Positions 23,301 to 38,502 of a DNA stretch of 64,000 nucleotides are shown one piece after another. Positions within the stretch are counted from its first letter, which is position 1. Every line of letters begins with the position of its first letter. Made by a program: the position numbers and the translations under genes. This stretch comes from Coffea arabica (Eukaryota; Streptophyta; Magnoliopsida; Gentianales; Rubiaceae). The stretch covers positions 4,836,001-4,900,000 of the forward strand of contig NC_092310.1 of NCBI RefSeq assembly GCF_036785885.1, read 5' to 3'. The notes beneath the pieces are model-generated. The model had not been told where the DNA came from. It did no database searches and saw nothing but the letters and a program-made list of their open reading frames with translations.

Positions 23301-25183
23301 TAGACAAGAAAACAAAATAATGTCGAGAAAATATATAAAAATTTTCGGTTTCTCACACTTATACTTTCTGGGGTGTCACATTTCACTTCATCGCGCACAA
23401 ATCGGAAGTACACATTTTTACGCGCACGATTAATTGAGGGATCTTAGACTATTATTTTGGGACTACTAAGAGTGAATAACAATGATATGAATGTGAGTGC
23501 ATTAGAGGTTTAGTGCACTAATGTAACAAACTCAAGAGGAATCGAGCACAAAACGCGCGCGTACGCACTATTCACGGTTGACTTTTGTGCACAAAACACC
23601 CAACCATTAAGCTTCCTTTAGAAGCTAACTCCACCAGATTTTTGCCCTCTCTCTCTTCACTCAAGCAGCCGACCAAGGAGGAAGAAAAACAGCTCCAAAT
23701 TCTTCTTCATTTCTTCACTAAATCATCACCAAATCACCTCAAGCTTTAACTACACTTTGCTAATCACTTGGAGAGCATCTTAAGCTAAGAAAGAGGTTTC
23801 ATTTGCACGGTTTTCTTGAGCTCCATTGGACCGAAAATTCTGCCTTGAAACATCTAACAAAGTAAGTGACGATCAAGTTTTCAAATCTTGATTTATGGAA
23901 GTTCTATTGCACATATAAGCTCATGCATGCATGTGGGTAGCTTTATTTATGTTGGAAAGATGATGTGTGGGCTTTATGAACCCCCACTATGGTTGAATGG
24001 ACTGATTTGATGAGTTATGATGTTATTAATGTTGGTTTAGTGCTTAAATTAGTAGAAATGAGTGATATTATGGATGAAAGATCAAAGGGAGTGAAGATGG
24101 AAATTTTTTCAGTTCTGCCCCTGTCATTTCCGTGACCTTTAGTGCGATTTTTGGTGGCTCTAATGACTTGTTTCTGATGTATATGTGTAATATAGGTTGT
24201 GTAAAAAGTTTCATAAAAAAATTTCATGATTTGGTTGGCCAAATGATATGTTTTCGGAAATCAGCAAAACTGGAAAATTTTCCCGTAACTGCTCTGGCAG
24301 TGTTTTTGTTTCAGCTATAACTTTTTGGTCCGAAGTCAAAATTGAGTATTGTTTATGACACTGGAAACTAGACATTCCAAGCTTTCCAACAGTATAAAAT
24401 GTACATTCTGATTTCACTTGAGTAGTCCATACCAATCATTTGAACATGACTGTCCTGTTTTACGTTTACACTAGGAGCTCTGTTTTGAGCAGCGAATTGA
24501 TGCTCAAATATGAGCTAGCTGTGGATAGATTCTGAAAATGATTTCTTCTAAGAAAATGTAGCTTTATGAATCTAGTTTTCAACGCCACTAACCACGCTCT
24601 ATTCCAAGTTGAATTGAGTGAGTTGTGGCCAAAATCCGAAACTGACTCAATGATTTAAAATCCTTATTTTGGACAGATTTGTAACCAATCTTGACTTGGG
24701 ACTTGCTATTCGAAATTCTTGGTATAAATCACCTACCAAGTGTATCTTAGATCCTTATTAGACCTGGTTATCATAAATAAGACATGTTTAGGCATTTTAT
24801 TGGCCAAAGGTTTGAGAAAAAGAAAACTAGAGGTGCAAGGCAGCTTTGCCTTGGAGATTTGGAAATTTTGATGATTTTGTTAACTAATTTCCCGAATGAA
24901 TTTTCCTATGAAATTTGGTAGAGGAATAGCTCTTATATGGCAAGATAATGCTGCCAAATTTGGAGCCATTCTGGGTCCATTTCGATATTCAATCAACGTC
25001 CCAAAGTCAGCGATTTAAATCTGAAAATTGGCCCAATGGTTTCAATTTTTTAGCAACTTTGAGCCGCCATATCTTGGTGCTCAGAACCCCAATTCTTGTT
25101 CAGTTTTTGCGTTTTAAATTTTGATTGCAACTCTAATTGAGTCTCAAATTTGAAAGACTAGTTCAAATTCTGTGAATTTTTGT
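20316..25183 (+). repeat. Direct-repeat copy 1 (old LTR-like unit, interrupted)
   Basis: Starts AAGACTCACAAAATT. The stretches 20316-20658 and 23386-23925 together match 25184-26076 (copy 2) in order and orientation. The interruption is the solo LTR at 20659-23380. Subtracting that element and its extra TSD gives a period of about 2.14 kb. The matching region includes GAGCACGAAA-like sequence, a leader-like stretch (AGCAGCCGA, CTCCAAATTCTTC) and a conserved AAAGTAAGT that could be a splice donor. The remaining part (23926-25183) has no match in copy 2. The organisation fits two old LTRs or a tandem duplication. Confidence 0.55.
20659..23380 (-). mobile_element. Solo LTR, Del/Tekay-like, with 5 bp TSD
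   Basis: A 2722 bp insertion with termini TGTGAC...GTCACA and a TSD tttca at 20654-20658 and 23381-23385. The empty site is preserved in the related repeat copy near 25530 (AAATTTCACTATCTCGCG). On the minus strand the element starts TGTGACACCCC, the style of Del/Tekay chromovirus LTRs. It has no internal coding region, so it is a solo LTR left by LTR-LTR recombination. Inside are short GTTC/CGTT tracts (around 21103-21120 and 21184-21200) and four CCACCAACCT-like units (21231-21261). Confidence 0.87.
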
Positions 25184-26076
25184 AAAGACTCACAAAAAAA
25201 AATTATTTAATTTAAACTCCAAATTCAAACTCATTTAGTTATTTATTTGGCCAAATGCTCCAATTATTATTTTCTAATCTTTTTAGACCTAATTAAATGG
25301 ATCCATAGCTTAGTTATATTTTTAAAGTGACTCGTTTCGAAATTTAATTTCTGAAGGCTCGTTAAATGAAAGTAGTGAATACGCAACTGGAGTAAAAAAT
25401 CGATTTGAGAATACAATAAGTTTGGAAAATTGGAGACTTGTGCATTAGTCTCAAAATAGGTATTTTTATATTTAAATGTTCAAAGGTTAGTTAGATATAC
25501 TACCGTCATAAGAACTTCTTAGAAATTTCACTATCTCGCGCTTAAATTGGAAATACGCGTTTTTACGCACGCGAGTAATTGAGGAACCTTAGACCATTAT
25601 TTTGGGACTATTAAGAGTGAATAATAATAATATGAATGTAAGTGCATTAGAAGTTTTAGTGCACTAGTGCAATAAACTCGCAAGGAATCGAGCACGAAAT
25701 ACACGCGCACGTGCATTACTTTAGTGGACAGCCTTGAGTACAATTGAGCCACACGTATTAAGCTTACCTTAGAAGCTCATACCATCAGCATTTCCTTCCT
25801 CTTATACTCACAAACAGCCGAGCAACAAAGGAAGAGCAAGACCAGAAAATTCCTCCACTCTCTCTCCCCAATTCCTTGCTCAATTACCCCCAAATTTTAC
25901 ATGCAACCCTCAAATCACTTGGTGATCAAGATAAGCTAGGAAAGGAGCTGCCTCTCACGGTTTTTCTCCAGCTCAAAGTGACCGAAAATTTCTGTCTTGG
26001 CTCTCTAAGAAAGTAAGTAATGATCAACCACTTAATTCTTGATTTATGGAAGATAGATTACACTCATGATCTCTTG
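25184..26076 (+). repeat. Direct-repeat copy 2 (uninterrupted)
   Basis: Matches copy 1 from AAAGACTCACAAA through CTTGATTTATGGAAG, with many substitutions and small indels, so the duplication is old. Shared landmarks are GGCTCGTTAA, CGATTTGAGAATACAAT, GGAGACTTGT, GGAATCGAGCACGAAA, AAGCTTACCTTAGAAGCT and TTCTTGATTTATGGAAG. It preserves the unoccupied target of the solo LTR. The leader-like part ends at AAAGTAAGT near 26010. Confidence 0.6.
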
Positions 26077-27574
26077 GATTCTTAATCCTCACTTAGCACA
26101 TAATTCACAACATATCCAATAAATGGAGCTCCAAATTTGAAAAAAAAAGAAACGAAAGTCACTTTCTTTTTTTTCTTTTTCTTCATTATTCTCTCTTACT
26201 TATATTTTTTGGATGACTATGCAATATTTTATTTGTAAATTATAATAAACTAAATTTTGTTTATCTTTTACTTTTTGTGATTGTGATAAAGTAGGATATG
26301 ATTTATTTGCTTATTTTAAGTTGATTTCTATCATGATTGGTATACTTTAATGGCTTGAGCAAGGGTTGAGAAGATGTTAAAAAAATAGAAATTCATAAGA
26401 AAGCAGTTTTGAGCATATATAATAAAATTGATGCAAGTGTATTTCCTTTCAAATGTCATTTTTATATTTCAAATTTATATTTTTATAGAGTATAGCATGC
26501 GATGTGGTAGCACTACAAGAGATTATTTTTGAGGTGATAGTTTTCTTGAAGTAAACAAAGTGATTTAGGAATAGTTTTATTTAGCACGTGAAAGGGTAGT
26601 TTAGGGTTTTTAAAATTTTGTTACATAAATAACAAAGTAAGGAAGGTAAGTAATATTTTTAAAACCTTAGGAGTGCTAGGTGATAATAAGAGAAACCTCA
26701 GGAGAGGTTTCTGATATTACCTCTTTAAGTTAAGTTGTTGGTAAAGTATTGAGTTACAAACTATATAATAAACAAAATTAAGCAATTGCTAGTTGTACAA
26801 AATGTTTATTATATACAAAGCATTTCAAAGTTTATTGAACTTTAAAGATGGAAGATTATCATATTTAAACTAAGTTGTTGCATATTTTACTTGGATTGTG
26901 ACAGTAAGAAGAGCAAATTTTCTACATTGTGTCAAACCAGTCCATACAACAAAACCTAAACAAAATATATACAAAGCATTTATTGTACAAAACATTCACT
27001 TTTGGATAACTCAATAATTTTACAAAACTTTGATAACTCAATTTATTGTAATTTAACAAACCAATAGTGAACATCAAATCATTATTAACATCAAGTCAAA
27101 ACAATCTCAAATCATTATATTAACATCAAATCATTTGATGTTAATATAAAAAGTTAATTACAAATTTTATTAACTTTACAATAAAGTTAATCAATAATTA
27201 TAATAAACTTTTTATATTTTAAAATTATAATAAAATGTTTGATAAAATGTTTATAATAATTACAATAAAGTTTTAAATAATTATAATATATTGTAATTAT
27301 CATAAAAGGTTGTATAATAATGAAGTTAATAGTTTTACTAACTTTTTCTAAAGGTTTACTCATGCTTTGTAATTTTATTTAATTTTTAAAATTTTTTATT
27401 AATATCAAATCATTTGTTGTAATTTTACAAAACAATCTCAAAGCATTTATTCACTTTTGATCTCTAATGTTGTGATTTGGAATCATTATATATTTTTTTA
27501 AATTTTTAAATAGTGAAATTAAGGGTTTTAGTAGGGATTGAAATATGAACTGTATATTATCATCCAATTATAAC

Positions 27575-27659
27575 TTATTTAACAAAGATATGCTATTTAG
27601 GTTATAATCGTGTTGGTACAAGATGATTATAACCTAAATAATGTATCTTTCTTAAATAA
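27575..27659. repeat. 85 bp imperfect hairpin
   Basis: Arms of about 35 bp with only a few mismatches around a 15 nt loop. The inner arms read ATTTAGGTTATAATC and GATTATAACCTAAAT; the outer arms end TTATTTAA and TTAAATAA. It could be a short foldback MITE or a small-RNA precursor. Confidence 0.6.
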
Positions 27660-29489
27660 ATAATATCTGGATTATAACATACCAATAATAAATAAAATAT
27701 AAAGTAGTGAAAGAAAAGGAGATTGTATATTCATGATTTCATTACATATAAACCAATATCGTTACAATTTTTTATAAATTAAGAATATAATTAAGTTAAA
27801 AAAATAAACATGCATGTAATTTGAATTCTTTGTATTCTTTCTTTGCTATTTTTGTCAATATATAATGGAGAATAAATTATCCACCACGTAGATTTTTTTC
27901 TTTTTGCTTGTACATTTTGACAATTAAAATTTCATAGATAGAGATAGTTGGGTTTTTTGCATTTTCCTTTTCTTATAATCATATTGTTTTAACACAATCC
28001 AATGCAAAGAAAAAGAAACAAATCTACTTTTCTACTTTTTTTCATATGAGCGCAATATTTTTGGTTTCAGTATAAGTGTTTTTGATGATCATAGAACAGG
28101 AATGAAAATTCTGGCTAATTAACAATTTTAATATTAATTTTTAGTATATTGCAGTGTTTTATTTTTTTAATTGCTAGCTTTTAATCCATAACTGCTACCA
28201 TTATTGTTAATTATTGAAATGCACTAAATTTGTCTAATTACAATTATCACCGTTAATGAAATTTACTTAATTTTAAAGCTTTTCATTTCATAGCTACTAC
28301 AGTTATTCACTAATATTGCAATACAATAAACATGTGTAATCATTAGAAAAATAAGGGTATTTTGGGTATTACAAAAAAAATTTGGATATCATTCTTCATT
28401 TTAAGTTTACTTTATTATAATTCTTATTTTATCATTGGAAATGACTTCTGCATGGCTTGATTGCTGGATTTGGTTTGCTCAAGGCAATACAAGTGAAACA
28501 TTAACATATTGCTGCAAATGATAATGTTTGTCTTCCCTTGAATATCATTGATTTGGATGTTGTCTTTGATATTATTTAAATTGTATTTCTAGTTTCTTAA
28601 TTCATTTGCTATTCACTTTAGATCATTTTATGAATTGTTTTCATTTTTTTTTCATTTTACTTATTTTGAGGATTTGCTATTAATAACAATAATGGTTTAT
28701 ATGGTGCTATTTCAGATTTTCTTTTTTCCAATTTGATACCAATATTTCAGTTATAAAGCTGATATAACTTTTTGTATATTGAAATTCCATTGGGTGCAAC
28801 ATGAAAAGTTCTTCACTTTCTGAATTGGATGTGTACAACTTATATAATTCATCCAAGAACTGTTTCTCAAATCACTATATTTCTTAAATTGTTTCTTTCT
28901 AAACCAACATGGTATGATGCAATATAGTGACCTTAATAGTCAACCATTATTTTCTTCTAATCCACCTACAATTATGATTTTATGAAACTTGAACCACAAA
29001 TTAAGAAGAGTATAATTGGAATGAAAAAAAGTAAGATCATAATAGTGTTTACATTCGCATTCCAAAGTACCAAGACACATACACACATATACATATACTA
29101 GGAAAATGCATGTGCGTGTGTATAGTGTGTAATTTACCAGCTTTTCCAATTGGACAAATCATTTAATGGTTAGTCGATTTTGAATCTGCTCATATCCTTT
29201 TTTAAAGTACAGAAACAGTGAACTAAAGTGAAGATTCACAATGATCATTTGCAAGCAATCTACCATATAATACTCTCATTTGACGTAGAAGTTTCTTTCA
29301 AAGTGCCTTACTGAATTTAAATAGTTATATGTTTAGTTACTTACTATGATATTAAATAAAATATGTATTATGTAATATAAGTACATGGAATTTACATGTT
29401 TTAATTTTCACTTATATATTTTGGTTTTAAATAGTAGACAGGAAAATTTTTACGAATGTCTAAGCTTGGTTATGAATGAATCTTGGGTG

Positions 29490-29493
<4 letters not shown>

Positions 29494-29548
<55 letters not shown>
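29494..29548. repeat. (TA)n microsatellite
   Basis: About 27 uninterrupted TA units. Open frames across it are artefacts of the dinucleotide repeat. Confidence 0.95.
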
Positions 29549-29552
<4 letters not shown>

Positions 29553-30156
29553 TAGTGTACAATTACATTATATTATTATACTCATAATAAAAGCAGTGTA
29601 CATGAGTAAAATACTTTATATATATTCAGTACAACGTTATAATATAGTTGTACATAAAAAATTTAAATATATGTACAATAATCGGATCGGATTACACAAA
29701 ATACAGCAGCACCAGCACCCAGTCCATTTAACTTCCCAGAAAATACTTTAATTTGTTAAGCTGTAGATTGAGTTTATCAGGAGACTAAAGAAGCCTAAAA
29801 CATACTAATGGTTAGATGTGCAAGTTATACATATTACTTAAGTAGCGTTCATGATGTTATCGGACATTATTTTTAATTTTACACGTGTTTCTTCTTGCAT
29901 ACAAATACCATATATTTACTCCTTATCTTGAGAATATCTTGCTTAGACTTCAAAATGAGAACGTCATTCTAACAAGAAGGTGTGACTTTTGATGGAGTAC
30001 ATGCTTGCATTTGAAGCACCATAATGATTTGATTATTAATTATTCGTTAACTACTTCCTTTGTGTTGAGTGTTTATGTATTGGTTTACATCATAGTAAAT
30101 TAAGTTGATTTAGCAGCTGGTCAGCACATATGTTGTCCTAGCCTAAGTTATTCAGT

Positions 30157-30228
30157 TAAGGTAGGATAATATATGTGCCAAATGACATTGACCTAGCAAC
30201 TGCTTGGCACATATATTATCCTACCTTA
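30157..30228. repeat. Perfect 24 bp inverted repeat with a third direct copy
   Basis: 30157-30180 and 30205-30228 are perfect reverse complements (core GGTAGGATAATATATGTGCC) with a 24 nt loop. Upstream, 30109-30148 is an imperfect direct copy of the right arm and its flank (GCACATATGTTGTCCTA versus GCACATATATTATCCTA). This gives three copies in two orientations. Confidence 0.8.
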
Positions 30229-30701
30229 GCTTGTGGAACAAAATACTCTTACGGTCTTCGAGATTTTCCTCATTGTTTTAGTTGACCTGTATTTTTTTCT
30301 ACGGAGGAAATTTCATTGAAATCCTATATGGTCTAAAAGTTGTTAGAGTATTGCTCATAATTGACTTGATTGCAAGAATGATCTTCCTAACTCTGAATAG
30401 TGCAAGCTCGTTGCATTCTTGAAATCAGATTGCCATTTCTGTTAATAATTAATTCTTAGCCTAGTTTAAAATGCTGCAAAATTTAAGTACATCAAATAGC
30501 ATAACATTAGTTCTTGAAATTTTGCTTAAAACAGCAGCGCAATTGGAGCTCAACTTCTCTTCAGAAGAGAAATCGAGAGCAGGAAGATGGAATCACTTGC
30601 TGCAATGTTTCACTTATGCTTGTGGTGCAAAGCTAGATGTATCTAGCCACAAAATGGCAGAACACCACTTACACAATAAAGTTTTCATATAAAATTAGTA
30701 A

Positions 30702-31163
30702 GGGCAAATTATATTTTACCCCTGTGGTTTAGCATTTTTTTTTTTTACATAACCCCCTATGGTTTCAAAAGCTATACATAACCCTCTCATGATTTGGATT
30801 AAAGTGTCAAAGTGACGGAAATAGTCATTTGTAACAGAACTTTTAGAAATGTCGTAATTACCCTTATAAATACATGACACACTAATCCCTTATGATTTTA
30901 CTATATAATCCCCTTATGGTTTAATATTTTACCATATAATCTCCTTATAGTTTTCAAAATATGCACATAACCCCCCTTGGTTAATAAATAATTTTCAACT
31001 TTATATAAGGGTATTTTTAATATTTTAGGTGACTCCGTTACGAATGATCATTCCCGTCACTTTGATACTTTAATCCAAACTATGGGAGGGTTATATATAG
31101 CTTTTGAAACCGTAGGGGTTATGTAAAAATGCTAAACCACAGGGGGTAAAGTGGAATTTGCCC
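30702..31163. mobile_element. MITE with long TIRs and 9 bp TSD (Mutator-like)
   Basis: 462 bp element flanked by the perfect 9 bp duplication aattagtaa (30693-30701 and 31164-31172). Both ends begin GGGCAAATT and the inverted repeats extend well over 100 bp, including TGTGGTTTAGCATTTTT and TGGTTTCAAAAGCTATA. There is no coding capacity. A 9 bp TSD is characteristic of Mutator-like elements. It lies 208 bp upstream of the first ATG of the receptor kinase gene, so it is part of that gene's promoter or leader. Confidence 0.88.
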
Positions 31164-31371
31164 AATTAGTAATTTCCAGTGACTTCTTTAATCACATTCA
31201 GACTCGGTCTAAAGTGGCTGCCAAGGATCGTTTATCTGGTGCAACAAGAAAAAATTTCCACCAATTCTCTCTAAGATGGATGAATAAAAAAATAGTTGGA
31301 AACGAAACAAAGAAAGCAATTGTATATTGTCCGTAGCATTATAGTCATAGGCCAATTAAAAGCATGCATGC

Positions 31372-34674
<3,303 letters not shown>

Positions 34675-37600
34675 ACAACCTGTGTACCCATTTCTTTCAG
34701 AAACCAATATTTACCACTCTCTATGTACCAAAACTCTAAATCCAGTAGATAAATCTTTTGTTTTTTTTTTCCCCAATAGCAAAATTTTGTAAGTTCACTT
34801 AATCATGTCATATAGTTCTACTTGTAAGTACATGCCCAAGTAAAAGTTCAATGTTGCCTAGTAAGATTTGGAATTTGAGTTCAGTCTTTCCTGCTTTTGG
34901 AATTTGAAAATAAATGCACTTGAGATTGAAAATTTACATGCATCTGTTCAGTTGTTTTTACTTCTATGAGTTTTGCAAAGCTGTCTTATATGACTTTCCT
35001 TATTGTTCTGATTTACTTAAATTCTTTTCATAATCACCCCCGGGCAGAGGAACTGACACACATGGGAATTTTTTGCTACAACAGAAATTGAAAATGTAAA
35101 TGTTTGGTACATTTTCCACCGTCTGAGGTAGATATTTCTATCAGTGGAAAGGGAAATGCAGTATTTTGGCATCATAGAACCCGAGATAAGTTAGTTCAGT
35201 CTGAGTGGTTCATAAAATATTTTTCTTCAGAAATGTGGTTCTTGTTGATAATATAATTTCAGTCATAAGAAGCAAAAGCAAGGGTAAGCATAACGTGAAA
35301 GAGGTCATGTTGCATCTTAAAATGTAAATTAAACTATGTACAGATGTTCACCAAGATACTCATTCAAAAGCAAAGATGCAATGTCAAATATGTGTCCCCC
35401 AAGTGATGTAAAGTTTCTAAGTGAGGTCCCAAATTTGGCTCAGTAATCCAAAGAAAGGAGATGATAAAGCTTACCGATCTTTTGAGTGTTGTTTTAGGCT
35501 GGCTGAGCTATAGTGGTAGCATCCTCAGTCCATTCTTTCAACCATTAAACTATTCTTGTAGTGGGTTCCTTTAACTTTTGCTAAACGAATGAAAATTCAA
35601 CAAACAGAAGAAGTTGTCAATTTAAAAATAAACTATAGAAGAGCCAAAGCTATTGGTTGCATATAAAAAAGTCCATACATCCAACAAAATATTTGGGAGA
35701 AAGAAAAAGTGTTCGCTAAATTGACAGAGAAAATCAATAACAGTTTAATTAACGAAAGAAATAGGAAAAGGCACATGATTCTGTTTCCAACTAGTATAAT
35801 AAAAGTTAAACCAAGATCATAAAAAATTTAATGAATAATTTGCAGTCGATATCCATCAAACCAGCCCTAATTTCTCACCGGAGAATTAATGTGGACAAGT
35901 AGGAGTCAAGTGGGTGATAGCGCAGAGATGAGAGAGAGTCAAGGGCAGAGGACTTGGGAGAACGAAGGCAAGAGAGACTGGAGCTCGATGAAGTTCGACA
36001 TTGACGGAGAGTGCTTGAGGGCCAGAGAGTTTATAAACAGAGAATGGATTTCTAATTACGCCAGTCATGGATCGAATTGACATTTAAATTAGCCAGCTGA
36101 AATACGCCAAACTTGTGGGCGGATTTGAAATCCCAAAACTCAAATTCTTTCCCAAAAAGCCCAAGGGATTTGGGGAGAGGAATTGACATCAAATCCACTC
36201 AAATCCCTCATCGAAACACACCTTAACTTCATCCTCATTGAGTGTAAGGTATCTGGCAATGAAAGGATATAAAAACAAACCAAACAAGGGATAAAACAAG
36301 AAGATTTGTTCCGTGTCAACAAAAAATTCAAAATCCTTCAACTTTTTGAGAACAGGTCCGAACCAAATTTGTTATTCCTGTGGTTGTTTTAGCTGTTCTC
36401 ACATCCAGAGAGGAAGCATAAATTTGTAGATGTGGTATGCTAGCCAAATGCATGCAAGGTAACATAACTCTGTGGTCTGCATGATTTTACTTGTCAGTGA
36501 ATTTTCAGTTTCCAGCACCAAACCATCCCTCAGTACGTCTCATGTAAGATCTGAAGTCACGGATAGGGTTTGATTCACACATGATTTAAGTTCCTTGATA
36601 TGAGGACCCTTCATGTAATCTAGTGGACCTGCATCATTTCTATAACTTGGGGTTAGCAGTTCTGCACATTTTCTTCAAATAACAGAAGCTTAAATTTTCC
36701 AATTAGTTAGATTCAGCATTCTGTGTTGGAGACGTAATACACTAAAAGAGCAAGAAGTCACACAATTTTTCAAGCTTGGAATTGGATATGTTTTTCTAAT
36801 ACTCACATGGTTGGCTTTTGTCAACTTTGACTCCAATATTCACATTTGCCTCCTATTATATATTACCCCAATTGTCATGCTCAGGGCTGCAATCATCTTG
36901 AATCCGATATTTCCCTAATTGAGCTCAGCTCTATCTAAATTTTCCAAACTTGAAGAGCTCGAGCTTGATTGAGTACCTAACATCAAGCTTGAGCTCAACT
37001 CCTCACATTTTTGGAGCAACACAAGACGACGGTTGTCAAGTGAGCTCAAGCTGCTAAAAATGCTATACATTAGAGCTGGTGATGAAACAGCTCATGAGTT
37101 GCTCGGTTGGTGTTTAGTCCTAATCATGCAGTCTATTTGAGCTAGGTTAGTTGACAAGTCGTTCTTCTTCCTTTCATGAATTATTATTCCTTGTTATTCT
37201 GTTATACTGCTGCCAGCACACGAGTTCAACTTCAACCTTACTTTCTTAGTCCCTTGTCATATTCATATCACATTGCTTTCACAACAAAATACATAGTTGG
37301 ATGAACTCAACAGATCCTTTGCTTCTGAGGGCCGAGGGGAAGGTTCCCGTGGCACACCTGAGATGATTGCTGGCTGATGCTATCAGTCACTGTATGAGAA
37401 CTAGATATCAGACTGTTTGATTGTGCATGGCCAGTTACCTTGATAGTCGCTAGACAATCAACCAATTTTGATGAGGAACGAACCCTGAAGAATGTATGCA
37501 CAACTATGATAATGCAGTTATTCAACTTATCTCTTTAAGCCAGCTATATATACAAATACAAAGATTATAAGTAGTAGCCAATATAGATAGAATATTGTCC

Positions 37601-38221
37601 AACTCACCATGTCTCCTACCAGAAATAAAAATGGTCAACACACAGCTCTGCCTCCTTACATTGAGACAATAATTGGTCCAGCTTTTTATCACATTTCTTG
37701 AAGCTGACAAGCACCAATGCCACAGATCATATGACGCTAGTGCCTAGACCATCCAAAAAGCAAAGAGAATCTTGATAGACAGAGTGGTTTAATTTAGACC
37801 ATAGGTTTTGAACCTTGAGATGCATCAATGAGTTCTTAAGGTCAACCATCCTCTCGTGCTACCAGGAAAATATATATATGTAATTCAAGAATGAATACAG
37901 TCAGCACATGGTTGTCTACTGAGGATGGAACAGGCTGTGTAATTCCTATTTTCTTGCAACAAACAGTGGCCATGATTGCACAATGCTGGACTTATCATTA
38001 TAGCAATAATAATCACATGAATCAATGGCTAAGCAACATGATTTGTTCAGTGCCTAGAACACACATGCATGGCTAATTGAAAGTATTTGTGAGCAGGCAA
38101 CGATTCCTATTGTCCCCCAGTGAGTAAGATAGCACAAACATTTCCTGTTGTCTTCGTTGATTAGGCTGCCTGTGATGCATTATTTATAATCTTAAACATC
38201 CAGCACGATCGGCTTTGAATA
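34675..38221. other. Intergenic region
   Basis: No gene that I can support. Around 36114-36235 there is a GGATTTGAAATCC / AAATCCACTCAAATCC stretch resembling ends of common plant hAT-type MITEs. Around 36900-37060 there are AGCTCGAGCTTGA-type motifs seen in old plant repeats. The first few hundred bases after 34674 should contain the 3' UTR of the kinase gene. Confidence 0.5.
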
Positions 38222-38502
38222 AGAGCTGGTGATCCAAATGGTTGTCACATAAATAATATGTTGAGAATTGGGATCTCAATACTGGATGCATCTTCTGAGA
38301 TCCAACATCAACGAGACAGAAATAATGACAAGCAGAAAATTTAATCAATTATTACAACTAGACAAAGAGAAGATGAGATTCCTTCACTTTTCTTTACCAC
38401 CTATATATGCCAGTGGAGAGATATTTTGTTTTCAACATCTCCACAGGCTTCTAAGGCTAAACAATTAACATTCATTTGTTACATTCTGCTAAAGGGAAGA
38501 AG
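38222..38502 (+). promoter_or_regulatory. Promoter of DUF241 gene 1, shared with gene 2
   Basis: Begins AGAGCTGGTGATCCAAA and includes TTGGGATCTCAATACTGGAT and a TATA-like CTATATATG at 38401-38409, about 95 bp before the ATG. The same blocks in the same order precede the minus-strand paralogue (63731-64000), so the duplication included the upstream region. Partly parallel reading frames in the two copies are probably chance. Confidence 0.65.

Larger units (their letters stand above)
26077..30692. other. AT-rich intergenic region
   Basis: No open frame here looks like protein. There are long AT-rich runs, a 35 bp near-palindrome at 27115-27149 (15 bp arms, 5 nt loop), a short AGAAACCTC/GAGGTTTCT hairpin near 26690-26712 of a kind common in plant intergenic DNA, and the two larger hairpins and the (TA)n tract listed separately. 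It reads as old degraded repeats. Confidence 0.6.

Noticed and set aside
29476-29751. Frame with a long IYIYIY run
   Set aside because: Translation of the (TA)n microsatellite.
35886-36083. Overlapping frames on both strands as a small gene
   Set aside because: No domain, no supporting context, compositional bias in a purine-rich stretch.
38268-38468. Upstream frame (SQYWMHLL...) shared by both DUF241 loci as a small gene
   Set aside because: It covers the shared promoter including the TATA-like box, and the two frames diverge at the C-terminus; more simply explained by duplicated promoter DNA.
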